From NCBI GenBank assembly GCA_021414245.1, contig JAIOOU010000017.1, positions 434,001 through 498,000 of the forward strand: a DNA stretch of 64,000 nucleotides, given 5' to 3'. The notes beneath the pieces are model-generated. The model saw nothing but the letters and a program-made list of their open reading frames with translations, had not been told where the DNA came from and did no database searches. Shown in pieces: positions 7,370 to 16,185 of this stretch (position 1 is the first letter of the stretch; each line of letters opens with the position of its first letter). The DNA is from Chloroflexota bacterium (GTDB taxonomy: Bacteria; Chloroflexota; Anaerolineae; Anaerolineales; Villigracilaceae). The translations under genes and the position numbers were made by a program.

Positions 7370-8584
7370 ATGGATGTAGAGAAAATATTAATTGTTGATG
7401 ATGAAGAGGAATTTTCAGCGATCGCGCGGCTCGTTGAACTGGGCCGTCAAAAATCATATGTGACACTGGACGACATTCTGCACTTCTTCCCGGAAGCGGA
7501 ACAGGATGTGGAGCAACTTGAAGAGGCCTTTTCGGCCTTGTTGAGTGCGGGGATCCCGTTCCAGGAAGATACGGTCACACCCGAACCAACTGAAGATGAG
7601 CTGGCCGCGGTGGAAGAAAGCGGCGAGGCTGAACCTGAGCCGGATCCATCCCTCGACGACTATCTTGCCAACATCGACACAGACGATACGATTGGCTTGT
7701 ACCTCAAAGAGGTCAGCCGCGTTCCCTTGTTGACCGCCGTGGAGGAAGTTCAGCTTGCCCAGCGCATTGAACGCGGGCGTTCCGCACGTGAGGAACTTGC
7801 ACACGGGAATATCACCCCCAAACGCAGGCTTGACCTGCGCCAATCCATTGAAGATGGCTGGGGAGCGCGTGAACATCTGATCACCGCGAACTCCCGCCTT
7901 GTCATTTCCGTTGCAAAAAAATACATGGGACGAGGCGTCCCCTTCCTTGACCTGATCCAGGAAGGCAATATCGGTCTGATTCGCGCAACCAAGAAGTTCG
8001 ATTACCGCCGCGGACATAAATTTTCGACGTACGCAACCTGGTGGATCCGCCAGGCAGTCACCCGCGCAATCGCCGATCAGGGTCGAACCATCCGGGTGCC
8101 CGTCCATATGGGAGACCAGATCAACAAACTCCTGAGGGTACAGCACCAGCTCACCCAACGGCTCGGTCGCGAACCCAGTGTGGATGAACTGGCTGACGCC
8201 CTGGATGTGCCGCCAAAGAAGATTGAGAACATGATTCAGGTCGCCCGGCGCCCGCTTTCTCTGGAAACCCCCACTGATGATGAAGAAGATTCGGTGCTCG
8301 GAGATTTCATTGAAGACGACGAGGCCCCGCCGCCAGACGAGACTGCCACTTATAACCTTTTGCGCGAACATCTTGGCGAAGTCTTAAATGGCTTGCCGCC
8401 GCGTGAAGTGCGCATTCTGCAGTTGCGCTATGGCTTGCTGGATGGGCAGGCCTACACTCTCGAAGAAGTTGGACGAAAAATGGGCGTCACCCGCGAACGT
8501 GTCAGACAGATCGAAGCACAGGCATTAAGTCGCCTGCGGCATCCCTCCATTCGCAGAAAATTACGCGATTACCTCGGAGAATAG
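7370..8584 (+). CDS. sigA: RNA polymerase primary sigma factor (SigA/RpoD)
   Basis: 404 residues. The protein directs RNA polymerase to housekeeping promoters. A region 1.1-like segment occupies about 18-65 (LGRQKSYVTLDDILHFF...), an acidic linker follows, then region 1.2 (DTIGLYLKEVSRVPLL), region 2 with the -10 recognition helix (GHKFSTYATWWIRQAV), region 3, and region 4 with the -35 helix-turn-helix (TLEEVGRKMGVTRERVRQIE). The full set of regions marks a group 1 or group 2 sigma factor. The start is the ATG at 7370; a TTG four codons upstream is possible but less likely. The first residues (EKILIVDDEEEF) resemble the first strand of a response-regulator receiver domain, but no receiver follows. 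It is monocistronic, with its own promoter and terminator. Confidence 0.95.
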   Translation: MDVEKILIVDDEEEFSAIARLVELGRQKSYVTLDDILHFFPEAEQDVEQLEEAFSALLSAGIPFQEDTVTPEPTEDELAAVEESGEAEPEPDPSLDDYLANIDTDDTIGLYLKEVSRVPLLTAVEEVQLAQRIERGRSAREELAHGNITPKRRLDLRQSIEDGWGAREHLITANSRLVISVAKKYMGRGVPFLDLIQEGNIGLIRATKKFDYRRGHKFSTYATWWIRQAVTRAIADQGRTIRVPVHMGDQINKLLRVQHQLTQRLGREPSVDELADALDVPPKKIENMIQVARRPLSLETPTDDEEDSVLGDFIEDDEAPPPDETATYNLLREHLGEVLNGLPPREVRILQLRYGLLDGQAYTLEEVGRKMGVTRERVRQIEAQALSRLRHPSIRRKLRDYLGE

Positions 8585-8621
8585 AAAAAAAGGCCCCTGA
8601 TAAAAATCGGGGCCTTTTTTT
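8585..8621 (+). terminator. Terminator of the sigma factor gene
   Basis: An A-run and GGCCCC arm (8585-8597) pair with GGGGCC and a T-run (8609-8621). It begins directly after the stop codon. Confidence 0.9.
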
Positions 8622-8652
8622 CTGCTACAATTCAACCACAAAACGGCTCGAC

Positions 8653-10128
8653 ATGAACAAAAACATTTCCTTGAAACTCCTTCCGCGGTTGCAGGATATT
8701 TTCTTCGGATCATTATTCGCAGCCGTTCTGTTGCTCGGCCGGCGAATGCTCAATCTGGACGGGGATTTTCCACGTCATTTATTGACCGGTAAATACATTA
8801 TTGAAAACGGTTCAGTCCCGACCGTGGAACTGTTCATCCACCCATACCTCAACCAGTTGAATGTTTCCCATGCTTCTGAGTGGCTCTCGGATGTCATTTT
8901 TTATTCAATTTACAGCCGTATCGGACTGGCCGGTGTAATAGTCTTCTCCGCCCTGTTGCTTGGAACCACATTTACCCTGCTCTATAGCTGGCTGGCAAAA
9001 AGATTCGACCTTCGACTACCCGTATTGGCCCTGGTTGCCTGGGGGGCAATGGCTACCTCATTAAATTGGGTCACCCGACCCCATTTAATTTCAATGTTTC
9101 TTTTGGTCATCTGGCTGATCTGGACCGACGAACTTAGAAGGGGAGAAAACATATCAATCTGGAAATTTCCGTTATTGATGCTTTTATGGGCCAATCTGCA
9201 TGGAGAATTTATTGCCGGAATTCTGGTCCTGACCGCATACTGTGCCGGCTGGATATTTGACTATTTCATGGATCGGGACCATACGAATGCAATCATTGGA
9301 AAAAAACTTTTTTGGGCATTAATTTTTTCGGCAATCGCTAGTTTGATCAATCCTGGAGGTATTGGACCCTGGGCGGGTATCCTTGGATTCGTAAACAATC
9401 GGTATTTAATGTCCCGAATGCTGGAAGCCAACACTCCCAATTTTCAGATGCCTGAAATGAAGGTATTGTTGGGCCTGCTAGCCGCATCAATTTTCCTGCT
9501 GGCCTTCAAAAGGGAAAAGTTGTCTCCAGGACAGGGCTTTTTACTGGCAGGTTTTTCCGCTTTAAGCCTGATGGCGGTCCGAAACATCCATTTATATGGG
9601 ATCGTAGCCCCCTTTGTACTCGCTGAAACTCTGTCCTTCACAAGGGACCTCCCATGGCTGAGCCGGCTCGAAACCACTCTGGATTCCATGGAAGGAAAAA
9701 TCCAGGGCATTGCATGGCCGGTTTTTATTACAATCATATTGGGCGGTTTTGCAATCTCAAACTCCGGGTTGAAGACCTTTTTTCAATTCTCCCAACAGAC
9801 CTTCCCAGTTCAGGCAGTGGCGTGGCTGGAGAGCAATCCCCAACAGGGGAAAATGTTCAATGAACTCGATTGGGGAGGCTATTTGGCCCTGCACTTATGG
9901 CCGGATCAATTAACCTTCATCGACAGCATGGCAGATGTCACAGGGGAAGTTACGCTGGAATATGAAAAAGTCATCATGCTTTCGGAGGGTTGGCAGGACA
10001 TCTTTAAGAAATATGACATCGCATGGGCGATCGTCAATGGAAACAGTGACCTCGCAAAGAGGCTTGAAACCGAACTTCACTGGCGGGTGCTTTACAAGGA
10101 CGATACATCCATTATTTTGCGCCGATAA
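8653..10128 (+). CDS. Polytopic membrane protein, GT-C-like, function unknown
   Basis: 491 residues with about ten predicted membrane helices and a soluble tail of about 110 residues. An acidic pair in the first outer loop (NLDGDFPRHLLTGKYI) followed by a conserved-looking loop (HASEWLSDVIF) has the layout of GT-C glycosyltransferases, which use an Asp/Glu in the first extracytoplasmic loop to bind a lipid-linked sugar. No named family is recognised with certainty. The start ATG has no strong ribosome site; a possible -10 box (TACAAT) overlaps the end of the upstream terminator. It lies 18 bases before a clearer glycosyltransferase gene, so a joint role in cell-surface glycan assembly is likely but inferred. 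Confidence 0.75.
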   Translation: MNKNISLKLLPRLQDIFFGSLFAAVLLLGRRMLNLDGDFPRHLLTGKYIIENGSVPTVELFIHPYLNQLNVSHASEWLSDVIFYSIYSRIGLAGVIVFSALLLGTTFTLLYSWLAKRFDLRLPVLALVAWGAMATSLNWVTRPHLISMFLLVIWLIWTDELRRGENISIWKFPLLMLLWANLHGEFIAGILVLTAYCAGWIFDYFMDRDHTNAIIGKKLFWALIFSAIASLINPGGIGPWAGILGFVNNRYLMSRMLEANTPNFQMPEMKVLLGLLAASIFLLAFKREKLSPGQGFLLAGFSALSLMAVRNIHLYGIVAPFVLAETLSFTRDLPWLSRLETTLDSMEGKIQGIAWPVFITIILGGFAISNSGLKTFFQFSQQTFPVQAVAWLESNPQQGKMFNELDWGGYLALHLWPDQLTFIDSMADVTGEVTLEYEKVIMLSEGWQDIFKKYDIAWAIVNGNSDLAKRLETELHWRVLYKDDTSIILRR

Positions 10129-10146
10129 CCCAAGGTCAAAGCCTTC

Positions 10147-11649
10147 ATGACCGCCATCCTTCAAAAACGCTCAAATCGCAACTTAATTCTCATACTGGCT
10201 CTGGCACTATTACTGCGGCTGGCCGGCATCAGTTCCCGGCCGATCTGGTATGACGAATCATTCTCCGCCCTGTTTGCCGAACAGGGTCCGCAGGCAATCC
10301 TGGAGGGCACACTAGCACGCGAGGCCGACACTTCCGCCGCAGAAGAACATCCGCCTGTTTATTATTTTATTTTATGGGGATGGATGCAAATCTTTGGAAA
10401 CTCCCTGATCTCCATCCGATTATTATCGGTTGCTGCATCTCTCGGGATAATCACTTGCATTTATCACATTGCCGGGCGTCTTGCCGGCGAGTCAACAGCC
10501 ATCACAGCTTCGCTGCTGACAGCCATTCTGCCCTTCCAAATTCATTACGGCCAGGAAATCCGAATGTATGTTTTCCTTGCTTTCTGGCTGTGCCTGGCGG
10601 TTTATGCCCTGATCAATGAGAAGTGGGGTCTTTTTTGTATCTCGTCAGCGCTGGCGCAATATACACATAATCTTGCCGCATTCTTCCTGATTCCCCTGGC
10701 ATTTATTCCAGTCTTTCAAAAGGACTGGAAATCGCTTCGTTCTTTAACTCTGGCTGGGCTCGCCGCAATCGCCCTGTATCTTCCCTGGCTGACCCAACTT
10801 CCGGCTCAATTCTCAAAGGTCACATCCGGTTTTTGGATTGAGAAGCCCGGTTTGGAAAAAATATTTACGCTTTTCCTGATCTATCTCCCTCACTTACCTC
10901 TCTCAAAACTCCAATTGCTGCCGGGGCTATTGCTGGCTACATTAACAATAACGCTTGGCGCTTACCAAACTTATAGGGCCCGAACAACAAATGAAGACCT
11001 CGCCCGAAGCGGGCTCTTTTTTGCCTATCTGGCCTTCGTGCCGCCCTTGTTTCTGTGGCTTGTTTCTCAAATTTTTCCCGTATATCTGGAGAGAGCACTA
11101 CTCCCCTCACATGCATTTTTTTGCATCTGGATCGCCTGGGCCTTTACAAAAACCCGTCTCCCCCGTCCGGTTCAAATTTTTACTTTTATATTAATTTTGT
11201 TGTCCGCGGGAATCGGCTTTTATCAACAAATTACTTACAACGGATTTCCGTATGGACCCTTCGCCAGTCTCGACCAAAGCATCCGAAATAGATTCCAAAA
11301 TGGCGACATGGTCATTCATTCGAATAAACTCACCTACCTGCCCACATTCTATTTTGACCGTAATCTGCCCGAAAGCTTTCTCATGGACCCCGCCGGCGGC
11401 ACTACCGATACCCTTTCACCTGCCATTCAAAAATTACTGGGCCTGGATCAGGAAAATAACATCGAGGCTGCCTCCGCACACGCAACCCGGGTATGGTATG
11501 TTATTTTTCAGGAATCCCTGGACGAATATAAAGCCGAGGGTTATCTAATCCACCCTGATATCGCATATTTGAATGAAAATTTCACACTAACATCCTCTGA
11601 AAAGGATGGTGATATCTGGCTTTTCCTGTACACCAGGCCGGCACGCTAG
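10147..11649 (+). CDS. GT39/ArnT-like membrane glycosyltransferase
   Basis: 500 residues. The first outer loop has WYDESF, the acidic pair that coordinates the lipid-phosphate sugar donor in PMT/ArnT-type enzymes, followed by HPPVYYFILWGWM, a hallmark of the PMT_2 domain. About eleven membrane helices and a C-terminal extracytoplasmic domain of about 110 residues follow. It should transfer a sugar from a polyprenyl-phosphate donor to a protein or glycolipid outside the membrane. It sits 18 bases after the previous polytopic protein. The convergent gene at 11672 begins 22 bases away and no hairpin separates them. Confidence 0.85.
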   Translation: MTAILQKRSNRNLILILALALLLRLAGISSRPIWYDESFSALFAEQGPQAILEGTLAREADTSAAEEHPPVYYFILWGWMQIFGNSLISIRLLSVAASLGIITCIYHIAGRLAGESTAITASLLTAILPFQIHYGQEIRMYVFLAFWLCLAVYALINEKWGLFCISSALAQYTHNLAAFFLIPLAFIPVFQKDWKSLRSLTLAGLAAIALYLPWLTQLPAQFSKVTSGFWIEKPGLEKIFTLFLIYLPHLPLSKLQLLPGLLLATLTITLGAYQTYRARTTNEDLARSGLFFAYLAFVPPLFLWLVSQIFPVYLERALLPSHAFFCIWIAWAFTKTRLPRPVQIFTFILILLSAGIGFYQQITYNGFPYGPFASLDQSIRNRFQNGDMVIHSNKLTYLPTFYFDRNLPESFLMDPAGGTTDTLSPAIQKLLGLDQENNIEAASAHATRVWYVIFQESLDEYKAEGYLIHPDIAYLNENFTLTSSEKDGDIWLFLYTRPAR

Positions 11650-11671
11650 GATTGGAGCCGGGACGAACGAT

Positions 11672-12889
11672 CTAGAATTCGGATTTTCCCGGTACGAATT
11701 TCAGCCTTCTGATTCCGATGCCCACGATCAAAATCCCCCCCAACTCAAACGCCCGCCGCAGGAGGGACTCATTCAAACGCAATGAATATCCACCATAAAA
11801 ATCACGGTATTTATCTACATCCCAATCCGGAATGGACATCCAAATTCTATTAAAAATAAATACAACTGCGAAGACGGCGATCACCTGAACAATCGAAATA
11901 CGCGGGCCGATTTCACCGATCAAAATGATCTGGGGCAGGAAAAGAAATGTCGCAAACCGGAACAGATCCGTGCCGCCGTACAGGCTAAGCAGCAGGACCA
12001 GCACCGTGTAAGCTGTCAGATATCTTCGCTGCGGTACCGGCTGCTTAAAATATGCTTCGATAATTTGCCCGGATCCCGCCAGGAAGAAAAGAGGAAGGAA
12101 ATAAGCTGCCGTTGAAAAAATAAAATTCAGGCTGATGCTCGGAATAAGCGGGAGCAACAAAACGTTCATCAATCCTTCCCTTGACAGACTCAGAAGTTGA
12201 AAGTTTTCAGAGACAGGGATCAGGATGCGGGGAAGCAAAATTGCGGGAATGAGGAAAATCATGGATGTGACCAGCTGCCGGACCCAGGTTTTTCCATCTT
12301 CGCCGGGTGCGGTCATGAATAAATATGCTACCAGCGGGATGATATTGAATTCACGGACCTGCGAAGCAAACAGCGTGACAATCAGCAATATGGCGAAATT
12401 TTTTTTGAAGGCCAGATAGGTCTGCAATAAAATCAACGCGTACGCCAGATGGTCGGGCCGGTAAATATCAAACAGCAAAAATTTAACATTATAGAGACTA
12501 AGTGCGGTCACCCCCAAACCCAGACAGGCTCCTTTTCGCGATCCGGTGAGCCAACGCACGAAAAAGTAGACGCCGCTTAATTGGCCGATTGCTCCCAAAT
12601 AAGCCAACAGACCAAACCCCTGCTCAATCGTCAGTCCCAAAGAGGTGAGGCCGTGGACAATCAACGGGCTGATGTACCTGTATGCAAACGGACTTGCCAG
12701 AGGATCGGCATGAAATCCATCCCTTGCCATGGCAATGTAATACGCAAAATCCCAGCCGTTCCTGTGAATATCAATGGAGTTTGTGACCGCATCCAACGCA
12801 ATCACGATCAAACTAGAAAGGGCGATTATCCATAATGCCTCGCGCAGCTTTATGGATTCCACGGGGCGGGGCAAAAATGTTCCATCCAT
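11672..12889 (-). CDS. Polytopic membrane protein of unknown function
   Basis: 405 residues with nine or ten predicted membrane helices. The first outer loop contains NGWDFAYYIAMARDGF and FAYRYISPLIV, a layout shared with uncharacterised GT-C-like integral membrane proteins. It lies 12 bases downstream of the heme synthase fusion on the same strand, with no ribosome site of its own in view, so it may be expressed as the tail of the oxidase operon. Nothing in the sequence ties it to heme or copper. Function is unassigned. Confidence 0.7.
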   Translation of the reverse strand: MDGTFLPRPVESIKLREALWIIALSSLIVIALDAVTNSIDIHRNGWDFAYYIAMARDGFHADPLASPFAYRYISPLIVHGLTSLGLTIEQGFGLLAYLGAIGQLSGVYFFVRWLTGSRKGACLGLGVTALSLYNVKFLLFDIYRPDHLAYALILLQTYLAFKKNFAILLIVTLFASQVREFNIIPLVAYLFMTAPGEDGKTWVRQLVTSMIFLIPAILLPRILIPVSENFQLLSLSREGLMNVLLLPLIPSISLNFIFSTAAYFLPLFFLAGSGQIIEAYFKQPVPQRRYLTAYTVLVLLLSLYGGTDLFRFATFLFLPQIILIGEIGPRISIVQVIAVFAVVFIFNRIWMSIPDWDVDKYRDFYGGYSLRLNESLLRRAFELGGILIVGIGIRRLKFVPGKSEF

Positions 12890-12901
12890 TAATGGCGTAT
12901 T

Positions 12902-14218
12902 TTATACCAATGCGTCAACCACGATCGCCAGAAAAATAAATGCCAGATACATGCTGGACCAGCGATACATGGTCCAGGCCACTTTGTTTCCCCCGATCGT
13001 AAATACGCGCCAGGCCGCATAAAGAAGAAAACCACCCAAAACCAGGGCGGATACCAAATAGACCGACCCCGCCAGGTTGAACAACGGCAGCAATAACGTG
13101 ACTACGATCAGTTCTATCGTGTATACCAGGATGTGCCTGCGGGTTTTTTCCTCACCATGGACCACGGGCATCATGGGAACTCCCGCTTTTTCATAATCCT
13201 TCAAGCGGACAATTGCCAGCGCCCAAAAGTGAGGCGGCGTCCACATGAAGACGATCGCAAAAAGGATCCAGGCCGCCAGTCCAAGGTGACCCGTGGCAGC
13301 CGCCCATCCCACCATGGGAGGAATGGCACCGGCCCCACCTCCGATCACGATATTTTGAACGGTGGCTTTTTTCAGCAGGACACTGTAAAAGATCACGTAG
13401 TAAAAAATCCCGGTCAGGGATAAAAGGGCAGCCAGCAGGTTAACAAACCCCGCCATCACATAATAACTGATCAGGCAAAGAGCCAGGCCATAGGATAACC
13501 CCTCTGCAGCGGTCAAGCGCTGGTCAGCCAACGGCCGTTTGGCCGTACGTTGCATATTCTTATCCAACTCACGATCAATATATTGATTCAAAGCACTTGA
13601 ACCCGCCGCGGCAAGTGCACCACCCAGCAGGGTCCAGAATGCCAGCGAAACGGATGGCCAGGCCTTGCCCCCCGCCACCAGACCCGCAAAGGTGGTAACG
13701 AGTAACAATGCCACGATCAGGGGCTTGGAAAGGGTGAAAAAGTCCCTGACCCGCTGCCGAAAGTCCAGATGTGGGCCAGCCTCCCTGTCCATGCCAAGTA
13801 CTCCGGATGCAAAGACCAGCATTCCAAGAGAAATCCATAATGCAACGGCCGAGAGGGTATGTAAAACCACCAGATGCAGCGGGAAGTTTCGTGCCACTTG
13901 AATGGCGCCCACAAAGGCCTGCCCGAAGAAAAGGACAGCCGTCACAGTGGTAAGCGGGAGCAGTAAATTTTGATCGCGTTGTTCGCGCCATGCCTTCCGT
14001 AACACAAGGGCCATCAAAATCGACGCAATCCCCACCAGTACCAAGTGCACCAGCTTTAAATATCCAATCGGGTCGCTGGGAGTGCACACCGGCAGGCCGG
14101 TGCAATATGCCCAGGCACCGGTAACAGTAACGATCCGACCGACGATCGTCAACAAAAATACAAGCGCAAACAGCGCCAATACCAATCGCGAGAAGGATGA
14201 TCGTAGGGAATATTTCAT
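12902..14218 (-). CDS. ctaB: Fusion of a compact (half-size) heme A synthase-like domain with protoheme IX farnesyltransferase (heme O synthase)
   Basis: 438 residues. Residues 1-140 form four membrane helices resembling one half of CtaA/COX15: a Cys pair (C39, C45) in the first outer loop, a His in helix 2 (H58) and His in or near helix 4 (H115, H120). The Glu three residues before the helix-2 His, conserved in ordinary CtaA, is Lys55. Residues about 160-438 are CtaB, with NQYIDRELDKNMQRTAKRPL covering the first Asp-rich prenyl-diphosphate motif and DYEKAGVPMMP covering the second. CtaB makes heme O from heme B. The CtaA half could oxidise it to heme A, as four-helix archaeal CtaA forms are known. 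The start at 14218 has AGGA eight bases upstream and lies four bases after the SURF1 stop. Confidence 0.88.
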   Translation of the reverse strand: MKYSLRSSFSRLVLALFALVFLLTIVGRIVTVTGAWAYCTGLPVCTPSDPIGYLKLVHLVLVGIASILMALVLRKAWREQRDQNLLLPLTTVTAVLFFGQAFVGAIQVARNFPLHLVVLHTLSAVALWISLGMLVFASGVLGMDREAGPHLDFRQRVRDFFTLSKPLIVALLLVTTFAGLVAGGKAWPSVSLAFWTLLGGALAAAGSSALNQYIDRELDKNMQRTAKRPLADQRLTAAEGLSYGLALCLISYYVMAGFVNLLAALLSLTGIFYYVIFYSVLLKKATVQNIVIGGGAGAIPPMVGWAAATGHLGLAAWILFAIVFMWTPPHFWALAIVRLKDYEKAGVPMMPVVHGEEKTRRHILVYTIELIVVTLLLPLFNLAGSVYLVSALVLGGFLLYAAWRVFTIGGNKVAWTMYRWSSMYLAFIFLAIVVDALV

Positions 14219-14222
14219 ATTT

Positions 14223-14960
14223 TTAGTCCTGCCTTCGCAAATAAAAGGGATATCCAACGAATAATATCGTCGCAAACAGAAACCACTGAAAAGCATAACC
14301 GAGATGAGGCCCTTCGGTCAGGTCCAGCACGGGTTGGGACCTGATGGGCGGCTCAAAATTCTTTTCATCGGCGTCTGGTTGAATATATATGGTCAGGAGT
14401 GGATATGGGCTTTGCTCGGAGATTCTCGCCACATTTAGATTGTTCCAGATATCCAGCCGTTTCACATCCGGACCAAATTCCGGGTCGTCGACTCCGCCGA
14501 AGGCTGGCTTCACCTGCCCAAGCCGGATCTGTCCCGCAACCGTCACCTGTCCGGCCTGGTCATATTTCCGCCAGGCTGCGGGCGAGTCGTTCCCGTCAGC
14601 GGGGATCCAGCCCCGGTCCACAAGAACAGCTCCCCCGTCGAAAAGAAGCGGTGTGATCAGGTGATATCCATACTCATCCCCGTTGTATTGATTCCGCAAA
14701 ACCACCTGATTTTCAAAATCATATTCGCCGGATACTGTTACCCGACGCCACTCCATTTTGGAGATGTCGCCGGGTAAATTCTGATTCAAATTCAGCATTT
14801 CAGCGGAACGCATGGAGGTCACCTGGGCATTGAAGGCGCGGCGCTGCTCCAGCCGATCCAACTGCCAGATACCCAGACGAATGCACAGGGCCGTCCCCGC
14901 AAAGACCAGCAGAGTGGCAAGCAACCAGGATCGGCCAAACATTTTTTTCAAGAGCATCAT
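14223..14960 (-). CDS. SURF1 family cytochrome oxidase assembly protein
   Basis: 245 residues. Two membrane helices, near residues 12-28 and near 220-240, bracket an extracytoplasmic domain, the standard SURF1 topology. Near the N-terminus LGIWQLDRLEQRRAFN matches the SURF1 signature (GxWQxxRxxWK type). Also visible are the conserved region VLVDRGWIPA and the C-terminal YAFQWFLFA. SURF1 helps insert heme into oxidase subunit I. Its ATG overlaps the stop of the upstream cupredoxin-like gene (ATGATG with TGA inside), and its stop is four bases before the heme synthase fusion, so these genes are coupled. Confidence 0.93.
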   Translation of the reverse strand: MMLLKKMFGRSWLLATLLVFAGTALCIRLGIWQLDRLEQRRAFNAQVTSMRSAEMLNLNQNLPGDISKMEWRRVTVSGEYDFENQVVLRNQYNGDEYGYHLITPLLFDGGAVLVDRGWIPADGNDSPAAWRKYDQAGQVTVAGQIRLGQVKPAFGGVDDPEFGPDVKRLDIWNNLNVARISEQSPYPLLTIYIQPDADEKNFEPPIRSQPVLDLTEGPHLGYAFQWFLFATILFVGYPFYLRRQD

Positions 14961-15451
14961 TTTTCTTCTTTTTTCTTGAAGGGCATGATCACGGAATACA
15001 ATGCCAGCAGACCGCCCATCGGAATACCTGAATACAAAATGCCATACAGGCGGGTGCTGAGAGTTAAAGCTTCATGCACATCCAGCCCAAAATATTTGCC
15101 GGGTTGGAATGAGCAGGAATAGGCATAGGACTGGACGGAGTCAAGGGAGAGAGAGGCGGAGGAGCCTGCCGGTATCCACAACGGCCCAAGCTCATGATCC
15201 GCCGTGTCCTCATTTTTGACAATCAGGGTGTCGCCCACCACAAAAGTCATCGAGTCCGGGATGGTTGGCGGCGTTTCGCCCCGTGCAATGCGGTCAGCCG
15301 TTCCTTTCGGAATGATCAGTTCGATCTGCTTTGGCGGACGCGCGGTTTCGCGCAGGAACATGAAGGTGATCTCATTAATGGCGGTGCCGATCAAAAGGCC
15401 GATCACCAGGGAGACCAATATTCGCTTGATGATGATATTAACTGGAGGCAT
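14957..15451 (-). CDS. Membrane-anchored cupredoxin-like protein in the oxidase operon
   Basis: 164 residues. Membrane helices at about 8-33 and 135-157 flank a domain of about 100 residues outside the membrane. That domain has the cupredoxin pattern: a strand ending NEDTADHELG (His86, first copper-ligand position), then a turn PAGSSASLSL, then YSCSFQPG (Cys113). Ordinary type 1 sites read CxxH next; here it is CSFQ, with the next His at 126. Position between SCO1 and SURF1 suggests a role in copper delivery or storage for the oxidase. The family is not one I can name, so the copper role is inference. It starts 21 bases after SCO1 and overlaps SURF1 by four bases. Confidence 0.75.
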   Translation of the reverse strand: MPPVNIIIKRILVSLVIGLLIGTAINEITFMFLRETARPPKQIELIIPKGTADRIARGETPPTIPDSMTFVVGDTLIVKNEDTADHELGPLWIPAGSSASLSLDSVQSYAYSCSFQPGKYFGLDVHEALTLSTRLYGILYSGIPMGGLLALYSVIMPFKKKEEK

Positions 15452-15472
15452 GGCTGTATCTTTCGATATAAC

Positions 15473-16075
15473 TTACTTCAGGAGGAGCCGCACATCATTG
15501 ACAATATCTTCGACCGGCGTTTCAAAGCCATACGAAAGCCGCAGGTTGCCATCCATGTCGATCAGATACACCCGCGCAGTATGATTAACCGTGTAGCCGG
15601 CGGCGGAATCACCCTGGACCTCTTCGCGATAGATGCCGTAGTCATTCCAAATACCCTGCAACACGTCCATCGACCCGGATAATCCCACAAATTTGGAATT
15701 AAAATGGTTGACGTATTGCTGAATCTTTTCCGGTGTGTCCCGTTCGGGGTCCACCGAAACAAAAAGGACCTGGACCAGATCGGTTTTGTTTCCCAGGCTT
15801 GTCAGAACCTGGTTAAGTTCTGCCAGGGTGGTCGGACACACATCCGGACAGGAAGTATAGCCAAAGAACAGCAGGTTGATCTTTCCTTTTTGATCTGACA
15901 AACGAAATCTCTCGCCGTTCGAACGGACCAGCTCGATCGGGGGCGCGACCGGATAGGGTTCCCCATAGGCCGTGCCTCGAAAGCTACCCGAACCTGAGAA
16001 CACGAGGGCCAACAATGCGGCCAGCGCCACCAGGGCGGCAACCATCAGACCCACAACCACAATTTTTTTATCCAT
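15473..16075 (-). CDS. SCO1/SenC family copper chaperone
   Basis: 200 residues. An N-terminal membrane helix (about 5-27) anchors a thioredoxin-fold domain outside the membrane. The copper site is complete: the Cys pair in TSCPDVCPTT (C76, C80) and the distal His in VNHTARV (H165). The protein delivers copper to, or reduces the Cys pair of, the CuA site on subunit II. It is separated from the coxIV-III gene by 110 bases that contain a GC-rich hairpin. Confidence 0.95.
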   Translation of the reverse strand: MDKKIVVVGLMVAALVALAALLALVFSGSGSFRGTAYGEPYPVAPPIELVRSNGERFRLSDQKGKINLLFFGYTSCPDVCPTTLAELNQVLTSLGNKTDLVQVLFVSVDPERDTPEKIQQYVNHFNSKFVGLSGSMDVLQGIWNDYGIYREEVQGDSAAGYTVNHTARVYLIDMDGNLRLSYGFETPVEDIVNDVRLLLK

Positions 16076-16095
16076 TTGCTATTGATACTCCAAAA

Positions 16096-16119
16096 CGGGG
16101 CGGCCTTGCGGCCGCCCCG
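16096..16119 (-). terminator. GC-rich hairpin between oxidase structural and assembly genes
   Basis: A 10-bp stem (CGGGGCGGCC with GGCCGCCCCG) has a four-base loop, followed on the minus strand by GTTTTGG. The short T-run suggests partial termination, which would lower expression of assembly genes relative to oxidase subunits. Confidence 0.6.
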
Positions 16120-16185
16120 GTCGTACTGGCATAATTCATTTATATCAGTTTTTGGTCATGAACACCAGTTCATGCCGGTCAAACT

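Noticed and set aside
7454-8371. 305-codon minus-strand frame
   Set aside because: It is a shadow of the sigma factor gene, with no family resemblance.
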